Shown piece after piece: positions 51,526-59,800 of a stretch of 64,000 bases of DNA (within the stretch, counting starts at the first letter, position 1; the number at the start of each line of letters is the position of its first letter). The stretch spans positions 48,954 through 112,953 of the forward strand of contig JBKPOZ010000032.1 in assembly GCA_046733355.1 (NCBI GenBank), written 5' to 3'. The position numbers were made by a program, and so were the translations under genes. Under the pieces are notes generated by a model that made no database searches, was not told where the DNA came from, and saw only the letters and a list, made by a program, of their open reading frames with translations. The DNA comes from VAZQ01 sp046733355 (lineage in GTDB: Bacteria > Pseudomonadota > Alphaproteobacteria > Rhizobiales > Xanthobacteraceae).

Positions 51526-53091
51526 CTAGGGCATTTCCCGAAAAACGCGAAATCCGTTCGCCGAAAAGCGCACGTCGGAATCATAACGAAAGCGCGCGGT
51601 CGAGCGCACATATTTCGCCGCACTGTCGAAGGCTCCTCCGCGTAATACCCGCAGCCGGCACTGACCCGTGGTCCAGGCGGAGCCATCCTTGGGAGCGTTG
51701 CGATAATTGTCATTCCAGCAATCCTCCACCCATTCGGCGGCATTGCCCGACGTGTCGTAGAGGCCGAACGGATTTGCCGGGTAGGACCCGACTGGCTGCG
51801 TCTGCTGGCTCGTACCGCTGTTGCATTCGCGGCAGTTCGCCTGGCGTGAGCCGACATTGGGGCCCCACCAATAGGCCGTATTAGTTCCTGCACGCGCCGC
51901 ATATTCCCATTCCGCTTCGGACGGCAGGCGATAGGACTTGCTGGTCTTCTGGGAAAGCCAGCTCACGAACTCCTTGGCATCGAGCCAGCTGACATTGATC
52001 ACGGGACGCTTGCCGCGTCCCCATTCGCGACCATCGGGCCGGAACTTGCAGCCTTTCTCCTCTACGCAGCGGTCCCATTCATCGAAGGTCACTTCGTAGC
52101 GCCCGATGGCAAACTGCTTGCCGATGCTGACGCGGTGCGCCGGGTTCTCGTATTCCGTGCTCGACCCCATGTCGAACGCGCCTGCCGGCACGACGACCAT
52201 TTCCGGACATTCCTGGCAGTCGCGGAACGTTTCGCCGACCTTGGCTTGCTGCCCCGATCCCGATCCCGATGGCGGCGGGGGCGGGGGCGGGGGAGGCGGC
52301 GTAGACGGTGTCGTCGTCGTCGAGGAAGCCGGCCGGGTCCCGAAATAGAATTCTTCGACCAGCGACGAGGCTACCCACGGCACCTGCTCGTTGTTTGACG
52401 CCCGGGAGACGCCAACGCGTGTGTGATTGAATACCTCCTCGGCGGTCAGATTGGGAACGCGCATCTCCTTGATGAGCTCACTCACGAAAATGCTATTCGG
52501 TCCGCTGCTGTCATTGATCACCTTGCCAGGGGCGGCGGAATAGATAGCGAGGGTGCCTTCCGGTGCATCGAGGGGCGCGAGGCCCGAGGCCGCCGCGCGG
52601 AAGCGGCGTTCAAAGGGATTGCGCCGCGCCGCATCGATAATGATGAGTTTCACCTTGGCGCCACGTCGATGCATCTCGGCCAGAAGCGTGTCCAGACTGA
52701 TCCCGTCGCGGCGCACCTCGGCTTCGGTCCAAACCTGCGCATTGATCGGCATGAGATACGTCTGCCGGGCAACCTGAATGCCGTAGCCGCTGAAGTAGAA
52801 CAGGGCCACGGTGCCGGTGCGGATCTTGCCCAGGAAGGCATCGATCGCGCGCTGCATGTCCTCCTTGCCAAGATTCTCCTTCAGGTCCAGCTCGAAATCG
52901 CTACGCCGAAACTCCTCGCCGAGGCTTCGGGCGTCTCTGATGGTGGTCGACAGGGGCGTGCTGGCGTCCGGATAGGCAGCGTTTGCGATCAGCAGCGCCA
53001 GGCGCGGGGCGCGCTGCTGGGAAGCCGCCGAAAACGCCAGCAGCACGCCGGCAATCGCGATGCCAAGGAAGGATGCGAGCCGAACCTTCAT
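51526..53091 (-). CDS. Exported pseudo-caspase fused to FGE/SUMF1-like domain
   Basis: 521 residues from the ATG at 53091 (AAGGA site); the longer start at 53121 lacks one. Signal peptide about 1-25. Residues 28-250 are a caspase-family (peptidase C14) fold: PRLALLIANAAYPDA, VALFYFSGYGIQV, KLIIIDAARRNPF. The catalytic histidine (GHG) is Tyr103 and the catalytic cysteine (DACR) is Ala155. A proline/serine linker (about 260-280) leads to an FGE-sulfatase-like domain (VVVPAGAFDMGSS, RYEVTFDEWDRCV, YRLPSEAEWEYAARAG, GNAAEWVEDCW, RVLRGGAFDS). The two cysteines of active FGE after RGG are absent. So both halves look non-catalytic; a binding or scaffold role in the periplasm is inferred. Confidence 0.92.
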   Translation of the reverse strand: MKVRLASFLGIAIAGVLLAFSAASQQRAPRLALLIANAAYPDASTPLSTTIRDARSLGEEFRRSDFELDLKENLGKEDMQRAIDAFLGKIRTGTVALFYFSGYGIQVARQTYLMPINAQVWTEAEVRRDGISLDTLLAEMHRRGAKVKLIIIDAARRNPFERRFRAAASGLAPLDAPEGTLAIYSAAPGKVINDSSGPNSIFVSELIKEMRVPNLTAEEVFNHTRVGVSRASNNEQVPWVASSLVEEFYFGTRPASSTTTTPSTPPPPPPPPPPSGSGSGQQAKVGETFRDCQECPEMVVVPAGAFDMGSSTEYENPAHRVSIGKQFAIGRYEVTFDEWDRCVEEKGCKFRPDGREWGRGKRPVINVSWLDAKEFVSWLSQKTSKSYRLPSEAEWEYAARAGTNTAYWWGPNVGSRQANCRECNSGTSQQTQPVGSYPANPFGLYDTSGNAAEWVEDCWNDNYRNAPKDGSAWTTGQCRLRVLRGGAFDSAAKYVRSTARFRYDSDVRFSANGFRVFREMP

Positions 53092-53350
53092 ACCGTATCC
53101 TTGCCGCAAAAGCGCCGCCACGCACGCGAACGGTCAAAAAGAACGCGCCATAGTAGCCGGATTTTTCAGCCCCATACAACAGGATGGCGGTAGCTGCACC
53201 TTTCGCGCCATGGTCGGCGCGTCTCAAGCGGGATGACTTTTTGGCGATATGGGTCCGGACAGCCCTCGGGAAGTCCGGCGGTCGCTTGCACCTCCATCAC
53301 CGCTCGCATTCGCTTGCTCCTTTTCTGATGTTTGACTTGCCGCACACGCT

Positions 53351-54350
53351 TCAATCGACCGATACGCCACTCGCCTTGATTGGTCCGGACCATTTGTCGA
53401 TCTCGTCGGCAACGAATTGAGCGAAATATTCAGGGCTGCGGCGCTCGGGCGGGGCGATCTCCTCACCAACTGCCTCGAAACGCTCGCGCGCGAACGGCAA
53501 ATCGAGGGCGGCGCTCAGCGCTGCATTGAGGCGGCGCACCAGCGCTTCCGGCGTGTTCTTTGGCAGAAAGAGCCCTTGCCAGGCCGTCACTTCGAAATCG
53601 AGGCCTTGCTCGCGCGCGGTCGGCACATCGGGAAGCACCGCGCTGCGCTTCCTTCCCGTGGTGGCGATCGCCTTGATGTTGTTGCTCTCGATCTGTGGCC
53701 CCGAGGTCGAAGGCGAATCGCACAGGTAATCGATGCGACCGGCGATCAGGTCCTGCATCGCGGGTCCAAGCCCGCGATAGGGAACATGCGTGAGATCGAT
53801 GCGGAGCGCGGCATTGAGCAGGATGCAACTCACGTGGGAAGCTGAGCCTGCGCCCGCAGAGCCATATTTCACCGCCTTCTGATTTGACTTCACGTATGCG
53901 ATGAACTCGGCAAGCGTAGTCGCCGGAAAATTTTTCGGTGTGATGATGGCGCGCGGCGCCTCGACAATCGAGCGCGGTGAAGTCCGTGCGCGCGTTGTAC
54001 GGCGGCTTCTTATAGAGCGCCTGACTCCAGGCGTGGGTGCCAATATTGCCGATGACAAACTGGTATCCGTCGGCTGGCGCCTTGGCCACGCGCAGTGAAC
54101 CGATGCTGCCTCCAGCACCCGCGGGATTCTCCACGACGACCTGCTGTCCCAACACCTCGCTCAGGCCTTGCGCAAGAATGCGTCCCGCAACATCGCTTGG
54201 ACCGCCGGCCGCGAACGGCACCACCAACGTGAGGGGCCGGCTTGGAAAAATTTGCGCGGCGACGGTTTGAACGAAGGCTATGAGCGCGCCGACGAGGATG
54301 AATACGCGCGGACAGCCGCATTTTGGGAAGGCGAGCATTCGGCGAACCAC
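53351..54350 (-). pseudogene. Bug/TctC-family binding protein 2, broken by a small indel
   Basis: The N-terminal part, with signal peptide and PLTLVVPFAAGGPSDVAGRI, GAGGSIGSLRVAKAPADGYQ and YNARTDFT, loses its frame near 53970-53978. The rest (SIVEAPRAIITPKNFPATTL to KASGVSVD) continues in the next frame. Comparison with the intact paralogue at 58740 (YNAASDFTPVILVAQ) shows two bases missing or one extra. With the frame restored it is 333 residues, normal for the family. The two paralogues share long identical stretches such as IKASG and PYRG. It lies alone between the pseudo-caspase and DUF-like gene. Confidence 0.88.
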
Positions 54351-54516
54351 AGATCAATATAGTTCCGAAAACTAGCAGCGCCCAAGTTTAGGGGAGAAGG
54401 TGCTGCGCTTAGGTTGCCCCGCAACCCGGCGGCGAAAACAGCCAGCGGCTTTCCTCCTGTCGGCCCGGCGGAAAAGCCGCTAGGCTTTTGGCCAGCATCA
54501 TTCTAGGAGCATCACT

Positions 54517-55155
54517 ATGCCGGAGCCGACCACAGCGGCCGCCGCGGCCGCATCCGAAGCGGGCGAAGAGCAGCCGATCCGCGAGCGGGTCAAAGAGCTC
54601 ACCAGCCAAGTTCTGCAGCAGGGCCGCGTCGACCCTGATGCAATCCGGGACGTGGTCAGCGCATTTCTGGGCCGGGCGCCCGGGAGCACGGTAGCGCGCG
54701 GATCCCAGCCCAAAGAGGTGTTCGCCGACGCCATGCGGCAGCTCGACGAGGCGCTCGTAAAATCGGCGAGTGCGACGCATTACGCGCTCCAGCAGCTCGC
54801 CTCACGGGGGAAGGATTTTACGGACAACGATCTCAAGGAAGCGCTGGTCAGCCTGCGCAAGCTCGAACAAGACTACGTCTCGGTCGCGAATCGGCTTGCC
54901 GAAGCGATGAGCGCCAATCTTCGCCGGGAGATGACGGAGCTTGCGACGCACGCGCAAAATGTCGGCGTGGAAGCGAGCGTGCGCGTGGCACGCATGATGG
55001 GAGAGTTTGCCAGCAGCATGGGTGCCGGTTCGGCCAGCTCGGCCCTGGAGACCGTGCGGGGCGCAAGCGAGCGCATAGCGGCGCTTGCGAGCGGCGTACT
55101 GGCGGGCATCGCGGACGCGCTGCGCGAGCAATCCGAGCCAAGGCAGAGCAAATAG
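54517..55155 (+). CDS. Helical protein encoded beside UbiB-type kinase, unknown
   Basis: 212 residues behind AGGAG. The whole body looks alpha-helical with heptad-like stretches (KEALVSLRKLEQDYVSVANR, VGVEASVRVARMMGEFASSM), no signal peptide and no membrane helix. I do not recognise a characterised family; it may be one of the recent DUFs. Seven bases separate it from the UbiB-type gene, so they are translated together, and the protein may associate with that kinase or with lipid bodies. Phasin-like composition (A, E, L, R, few aromatics) is an alternative reading. Confidence 0.75.
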   Translation: MPEPTTAAAAAASEAGEEQPIRERVKELTSQVLQQGRVDPDAIRDVVSAFLGRAPGSTVARGSQPKEVFADAMRQLDEALVKSASATHYALQQLASRGKDFTDNDLKEALVSLRKLEQDYVSVANRLAEAMSANLRREMTELATHAQNVGVEASVRVARMMGEFASSMGAGSASSALETVRGASERIAALASGVLAGIADALREQSEPRQSK

Positions 55156-55162
55156 TACCCTC

Positions 55163-56851
55163 ATGGTGTCGGGCTGGTTCGGCACGACGCGCGAACTGCC
55201 GCGCCTGCGTGAGATCATTGTAGTCCTGGTGCGGCATGGGCTTGGAGACTTCTTGCGTCGGGCCGGGGTTGCCACCCTGGTCGAGACCGCCGGATATGTC
55301 TTGCAGTGGGGGGAAGCGGCCGAGATAGCGCATCTCGATCCGCCGCAGCGCGCGCGGCTTGCGTTTGAGCAATTAGGGCCAACGTTCGTAAAGCTCGGGC
55401 AGATCCTCTCGAGCAGAGAGGATCTGCTGCCACCGGCATGGACGACGGAGCTCGCTCGGCTGCACAGCGACGTGGCTCCCATGCCGTTCGACGATCTCCT
55501 GCCGCAGCTCGAGCAGGCGCTCGGCCGCTCTCCTTTTGCAGTGTTTGGCCATGTCGAGCGCCAGCCCTACGCCGCCGCTTCCATTGCGCAGATACATCGA
55601 GCCGAGCTTGCCAGCGGCACGCCCGTGGTCCTGAAGATTCGGCGGCCCGGAATTGACATTAAGATCGACGCCGATCTCAGGATTCTCGAGAATCTTGCGC
55701 ATCTTATCGAGCGCGAGCTGCCCGAAGTCCGCCGTTATCGACCGGTCCATCTCGTGGCGCAACTGCGCCGCTCGCTCGAGCGCGAGCTCGATCTCGCAAC
55801 TGAAGCGCGCAATACAGAGCGCTTCGCGCGCAACTTTGCGAATGATGCCGATGTCGTCGTGCCGCGCGTGTACTGGGAGTGGACCAGCACCACGATGAAC
55901 GTGCAAGAGCGCATCGAAGGCATCCGCGGCAATGATTTCGCGGCCATCGATCGCGCGGGACTCGACCGCAAAACGCTCGGCGCGCGCGGCGCCGACGCCG
56001 TGCTCAAGATGATCCTCGTGGACGGCTTCTTCCACGCCGATCCCCATCCCGGCAATGTCATGTGCCTGCCGGACAACCGTATTGCGCTCATCGATTTTGG
56101 CATGGTGGGCCGGCTCTCGCCGGCGCGGCGCAATCAGATCATCGACCTGTTGGCGGGACTCGCCGGCCGCGATGAGCAGGCAATGCTGGAGGTCCTGCTC
56201 GACTGGCGCGGCGATGACGCGGTGGACGAGGCACAGCTCGGCGCCGATCTCGGCGAATTCGCGCTCGACTACGCCGATAGGCCGCTAAAGGATCTCAAGA
56301 TCGGCGCGCTGCTGCGCCGAATATCGGCCATCCTGCGCGAGCACTCGATCGTGTTGCCGACCGATCTCACGCTCCTGTTCAAGGCGCTCATCACCCTCGA
56401 AGGACTCGGACGGCAGTATGACCCGGAGTTTCTTCTTATCGAGCGCGCACAGCCGTTCATGGATCGCGCCATGCGCGAGCGCTATCAACCGGTGGAGACG
56501 GCGCGGCGCGCGCAGCAAACGCTCGGCGACTTGTTTGGCCTGGTCACGTCGATGCCGCGCGATCTCGCCCGCCTGGTCAAGGACGCGCGCCAAGGGCGCT
56601 TCCGCATCGACCTCGACCTGAAGCGGCTGGACGCCTTTGGCGACCGCGTCGAGAGTACGGTCGACCGCGCCACGATGGGGATCATGACCGCATCCGTTGT
56701 GGTCGGCTCCTCTATCATGATGACGGTGGAGGGAGGCCCTCGTCTCTTCGGCATCTCCTTGCTCACCTATTGCGGTCTCGTGGGTTATCTGATCGCGTTT
56801 GCGAACAGCCTCTGGATCATTTTCTCGATGTGGCGGTCCGGACGCCGCTGA
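55163..56851 (+). CDS. ABC1/UbiB-family atypical kinase
   Basis: 562 residues from the ATG at 55163; an upstream in-frame start would overlap the preceding gene. The family KxGQ motif is in FVKLGQILSSREDLLPP, the alanine-rich nucleotide loop in AAASIAQIHRAEL, the lysine in VVLKIRRPG, and the catalytic and metal residues in FFHADPHPGNVM and LIDFGMVGRLS. Two C-terminal membrane helices (about 510-555) anchor it. UbiB-type proteins are ATPases that assist ubiquinone biosynthesis or lipid handling. No ubi genes adjoin, so this may be a paralogue of the housekeeping UbiB. Confidence 0.93.
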   Translation: MVSGWFGTTRELPRLREIIVVLVRHGLGDFLRRAGVATLVETAGYVLQWGEAAEIAHLDPPQRARLAFEQLGPTFVKLGQILSSREDLLPPAWTTELARLHSDVAPMPFDDLLPQLEQALGRSPFAVFGHVERQPYAAASIAQIHRAELASGTPVVLKIRRPGIDIKIDADLRILENLAHLIERELPEVRRYRPVHLVAQLRRSLERELDLATEARNTERFARNFANDADVVVPRVYWEWTSTTMNVQERIEGIRGNDFAAIDRAGLDRKTLGARGADAVLKMILVDGFFHADPHPGNVMCLPDNRIALIDFGMVGRLSPARRNQIIDLLAGLAGRDEQAMLEVLLDWRGDDAVDEAQLGADLGEFALDYADRPLKDLKIGALLRRISAILREHSIVLPTDLTLLFKALITLEGLGRQYDPEFLLIERAQPFMDRAMRERYQPVETARRAQQTLGDLFGLVTSMPRDLARLVKDARQGRFRIDLDLKRLDAFGDRVESTVDRATMGIMTASVVVGSSIMMTVEGGPRLFGISLLTYCGLVGYLIAFANSLWIIFSMWRSGRR

Positions 56852-56857
56852 GCCTTG

Positions 56858-57685
56858 TCAGCAACTTGCTGGGTTGTCCCGCCGATTCGCGGAGTCCGAT
56901 GCATGGCTCGCAGCCACGCAGGTTGATTGCCTTAAAAAATCCACCACGCCCGGCCATTCCCAAAGCCGCAGGCTCCAACCCGAGCCCTCGACCGCCAGCG
57001 CGGCCCTGTGCCCTGGACCCACGTTCAACGCGCGCAAAGCCCAGCGTTGCACTTCCGCCGGATCATGCCGGGTTGCAAGGAGGCGAGGCTCGGCTCCGGG
57101 CCCGAATGCCACGTCGAACTGTTCAAGGGGAAGCGAAAGCCCGTCTCCGCGCGCTTTCAGATAGGCTTCCTTGCGCGTCCAGCAGTCGAAGAATGCCTCA
57201 CACTGCATCTGCGCCGGCAAGGAGGCCAGAGCGAAACATTCCGTGGGTGAAAAAAAGCGCGCAGCGATCGCGGCGGTGGCCATATCTGCGCGCGTGCGCT
57301 CGACATCGACCCCGAGGGCGCGGCCATATGCCAGCGCGATCAGTAGCCACTCGCCGGAATGAGAGATGTTGAACTCGAGGTCGGCCGCGCCAACCACACG
57401 GGGCTTGTCGAAGGCATTGTACTCGAACAGGAGTGCATCGCTTGGGCAGCGCAGGTGGTGGCCCAGAACCAGGCGAACGAGCGCGCGACCGAGAATGCAA
57501 CGCTGGCGATCGATGGCGAAATGGAATCGCGCGGCGCGGCGGCGTTCCTCCGCAGTGAGCAGCGCCGCGAGATCGTCAAGACAAGTCTCGCAATGACTGA
57601 CGCGCGCGCGCCAGACATGCACCTCGTCCGCAGCCAGCGCATGCTCGCGCGGAGGCATGAGCCACTGACGCTGTGTGCCGTTCAT
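56858..57685 (-). CDS. Sfp-type 4'-phosphopantetheinyl transferase
   Basis: 275 residues. The two-lobe Sfp fold is shown by FNISHSGEWLLIALA, the Mg/CoA site GVDVERTRADM, FFSPTECFALASLP and the signature WTRKEAYLKARGDGL. It transfers phosphopantetheine from CoA to a carrier protein serine. No polyketide, peptide synthetase or carrier gene is in this window, so the acceptor is elsewhere. The start is uncertain: the ATG at 57685 has no ribosome site, and M10 at 57658 is possible. The stop lies 6 bases from that of the UbiB-type gene, on the other strand. Confidence 0.93.
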   Translation of the reverse strand: MNGTQRQWLMPPREHALAADEVHVWRARVSHCETCLDDLAALLTAEERRRAARFHFAIDRQRCILGRALVRLVLGHHLRCPSDALLFEYNAFDKPRVVGAADLEFNISHSGEWLLIALAYGRALGVDVERTRADMATAAIAARFFSPTECFALASLPAQMQCEAFFDCWTRKEAYLKARGDGLSLPLEQFDVAFGPGAEPRLLATRHDPAEVQRWALRALNVGPGHRAALAVEGSGWSLRLWEWPGVVDFLRQSTCVAASHASDSANRRDNPASC

Positions 57686-57711
57686 TGTTAAATTGCCGGC
57701 TTGTCGCTCGT

Positions 57712-57746
57712 GTAGCCCGGTTCGAGCAGAGCGAGAACCGGGCTAC
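57712..57746. repeat. Perfect inverted repeat (GTAGCCC family relative), copy 4
   Basis: GTAGCCCGGTTC and GAACCGGGCTAC pair over 12 bases around an 11-base loop. Its ends equal those of copies 1 and 2 but the inner hairpin is missing. Located 35 bases after the stop of the small secreted protein gene, where it could terminate transcription. Confidence 0.85.
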
Positions 57747-57781
57747 GGCTGCTTAGCCAAGTCGAGCAGCAATATGAAGCG

Positions 57782-58123
57782 CTACACGCCGCCACCCGGC
57801 GCGTAGCAGCGAATCTTGATTTCGCCTTTTTCTACATACCACCAGACGACCGGCGCACCGTGAGGGTTCGGCTGCTGGATGACCACCTCGTCGGGAACGG
57901 GCTGCCAGTCCCCGCCGCCCCAACGGGTCCAGTAATGCCCGCTGCGAATATCCTCCTCTGCATAGAGACCATCGGCCTCGTTGCAGCAGAGCGCTCCTGT
58001 CTTGGGCGACTTCTGCGACCTGAACCAGGCGCGAACGTCGGGAGAGATGTTCTCATATTGGCCGTTGTCCCGGGCCAGTGCCGGCGCACAAATCACCAGC
58101 ATTGCAAGCATCAGGCGAATCAT
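57782..58123 (-). CDS. Small secreted protein, unknown
   Basis: 113 residues from the ATG with GGAGGA four bases upstream. Signal peptide of about 17 residues (MIRLMLAMLVICAPALA). The mature part has SPDVRAWFRSQKSPKTGALC with CC, then WTRWGGGDWQPVPDEVVI and HGAPVVWWYVEKGEIKIRCY. Three cysteines could form a disulfide. I recall similar small periplasmic proteins in Hyphomicrobiales without known function. It is alone, and no enzyme motif is apparent. Confidence 0.75.
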   Translation of the reverse strand: MIRLMLAMLVICAPALARDNGQYENISPDVRAWFRSQKSPKTGALCCNEADGLYAEEDIRSGHYWTRWGGGDWQPVPDEVVIQQPNPHGAPVVWWYVEKGEIKIRCYAPGGGV

Positions 58124-58393
58124 GGGGTCCTCCTCGAGAAAAGGGACTCCACGCGAGTGCGGGATGCATACGCAACAAACGCGACGGGGTCGGGGGCGCG
58201 GGTTCGGACGGTGTTCAGAGGAGCAGTAAAGGGAAAGCGGCGAGCTGCCGTGCGGAGCGGGCAGCGCGGAAAATTGCCCATGGCAATCTCCTGTTCGTCC
58301 TCCCACCCGGTACAAATGCGTATGTGCAAAACCGGGTTCCGAGGGTCGAGTACTCGACCGATCGGGCTCCGGGCACCTGCATTGCAGTAACTT

Positions 58394-58753
58394 TCAGACG
58401 TTGGCTGTCGCGTCATGCATGGCGCGCGAATCCGCCGGCGCCTCGGCTCGCGCGTTCATTCCGTAGTCGCGCAGGACGTGGGCTACGCGGAGCCGATAAT
58501 CGGCAAAAACACCGGCGCGGCCCGCCTTCTGCGTTTCTCGATGGCGAACGGTATTGCGCCACGTCTTGACCGCATCTTCGTCCCGCCAGATCGAGAGCGA
58601 GAGCAGCTTGCCGGGCTCGGTCAGGCTCTGGAAGCGCTCCACTGATATAAAGCCGTCGACGGCCTCGAGATCGGCTCGCAAAGCCGCGGCCATCGCCAGA
58701 TAATCTTCCTTTCTACCCGATGCCGGCCATACCTCGAAAATGACAGCGATCAT
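58394..58753 (-). CDS. ABM-domain (antibiotic biosynthesis monooxygenase-like) protein
   Basis: 119 residues with a GGAAG site. The ferredoxin-like ABM fold is shown by MIAVIFEVWPASGRKEDYLA, the EAVDGFISVERFQSL turn and LLSLSIWRDEDAVKTWRNT with HRETQKAGR. Small ABM proteins oxidise quinoid or haem-like compounds without a cofactor, or merely protect from them. The start codon shares the CATG at 58751-58754 with the possible start of the divergent Bug gene, so the two promoters must overlap coding sequence or the Bug gene starts further in. Confidence 0.87.
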   Translation of the reverse strand: MIAVIFEVWPASGRKEDYLAMAAALRADLEAVDGFISVERFQSLTEPGKLLSLSIWRDEDAVKTWRNTVRHRETQKAGRAGVFADYRLRVAHVLRDYGMNARAEAPADSRAMHDATANV

Positions 58754-59792
58754 GGCGCTTCCTTTCCTGAGCAAATTTCCGCCGCCCACGAACTGTAGCA
58801 GCTTTTGCGTGGTTCGGCTGTTCGCCATCACAGCGATTGGGATTTCTGTTGGTCTCACGCCGGCCGACTCTGTATCCGCACAAGAATGGCCCACACGGCC
58901 CCTGACCATGATTGTTCCCTTTGCGGCGGGCGGTCCGGCTGACACAGTGGCGCGGATACTCAGCCCCGGCGTTTCCGAGCTGCTCGGCCAGCAGGTCATC
59001 GTCGAGAATGTCGGCGGCTCCGGTGGCATGGTGGGCAGCGCGCGCGTCGCCAAGGCCAGCCCCGACGGGTATCAGTTCGTGCTGGGTAATGTCGGCACGC
59101 ACGCGGCGAATCAGACGTTCTATAAAAACCCGCTCTACAACGCCGCAAGCGATTTTACTCCGGTCATCCTGGTGGCGCAGACGCCGCTCGTTCTGCTGGC
59201 GCGCAAGGATTTGCCTGCCGACAATCTGCAGGAATTCATTGTCTATGCGAGAAAGAACCACGCGAAGATGCAGTTCGGCTCGGGCGGGCCGGGATCAGCC
59301 AGCCACCTCGCCTGCGTGCTGCTCAATGCGGCGATCGGGGTGGCAACCACGCACGTTCCCTACCGCGGGGCATCTCTCGCAATGCAGGACCTGATCGCGG
59401 GCCGTATCGACTACCAGTGTCCCGATTCGCCGATCGCGATTCCCTTCATCGAGAGCAAGCAGGTCAAAGCTCTCGCGATCCTCACGCGCGACCGATCAGT
59501 CAGCCTGCCCGGCCAAGCCTCCGCACACGAGCAGGGCCTTACAAATTTTGACGCTGCGAACTGGTTTGCTGTCTTTTTGCCCAAAGGCGCGGCGGCTGAC
59601 GTGGTGCAAAAGCTTCATGCTGCTATCGCAACGACGATGGATAATCCGGCCGTGCAGGCGCGCATGCACGAGATCGGTGCCGATCTGACCGGCCCGGATC
59701 GGCGCTCGCCGGACTCGCTGCAAAAATTCGTCGAGGCGGAGATCCAAAAATGGGCGGGGCCGATCAAGGCAAGCGGGATCTCTGCAGACTAG
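58740..59792 (+). CDS. Bug/TctC-family periplasmic binding protein 3
   Basis: 350 residues at most; the ATG at 58752 or the GTG at 58809 are alternative starts, none with a clear ribosome site. Signal peptide VVRLFAITAIGISVGLTP ends near VSA. Core motifs are PLTMIVPFAAGGPADTVARI, GGSGGMVGSARVAKASPDGY, YNAASDFTPVILVAQ and THVPYRGASLAMQDLIAGR. It is the intact paralogue of the broken gene at 53351-54350. It may hand its ligand to an unlinked TctAB carrier. The next gene begins 8 bases on and may be coupled to it. Confidence 0.92.
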   Translation: MTAIMALPFLSKFPPPTNCSSFCVVRLFAITAIGISVGLTPADSVSAQEWPTRPLTMIVPFAAGGPADTVARILSPGVSELLGQQVIVENVGGSGGMVGSARVAKASPDGYQFVLGNVGTHAANQTFYKNPLYNAASDFTPVILVAQTPLVLLARKDLPADNLQEFIVYARKNHAKMQFGSGGPGSASHLACVLLNAAIGVATTHVPYRGASLAMQDLIAGRIDYQCPDSPIAIPFIESKQVKALAILTRDRSVSLPGQASAHEQGLTNFDAANWFAVFLPKGAAADVVQKLHAAIATTMDNPAVQARMHEIGADLTGPDRRSPDSLQKFVEAEIQKWAGPIKASGISAD

Positions 59793-59800
59793 CAAGCCGC

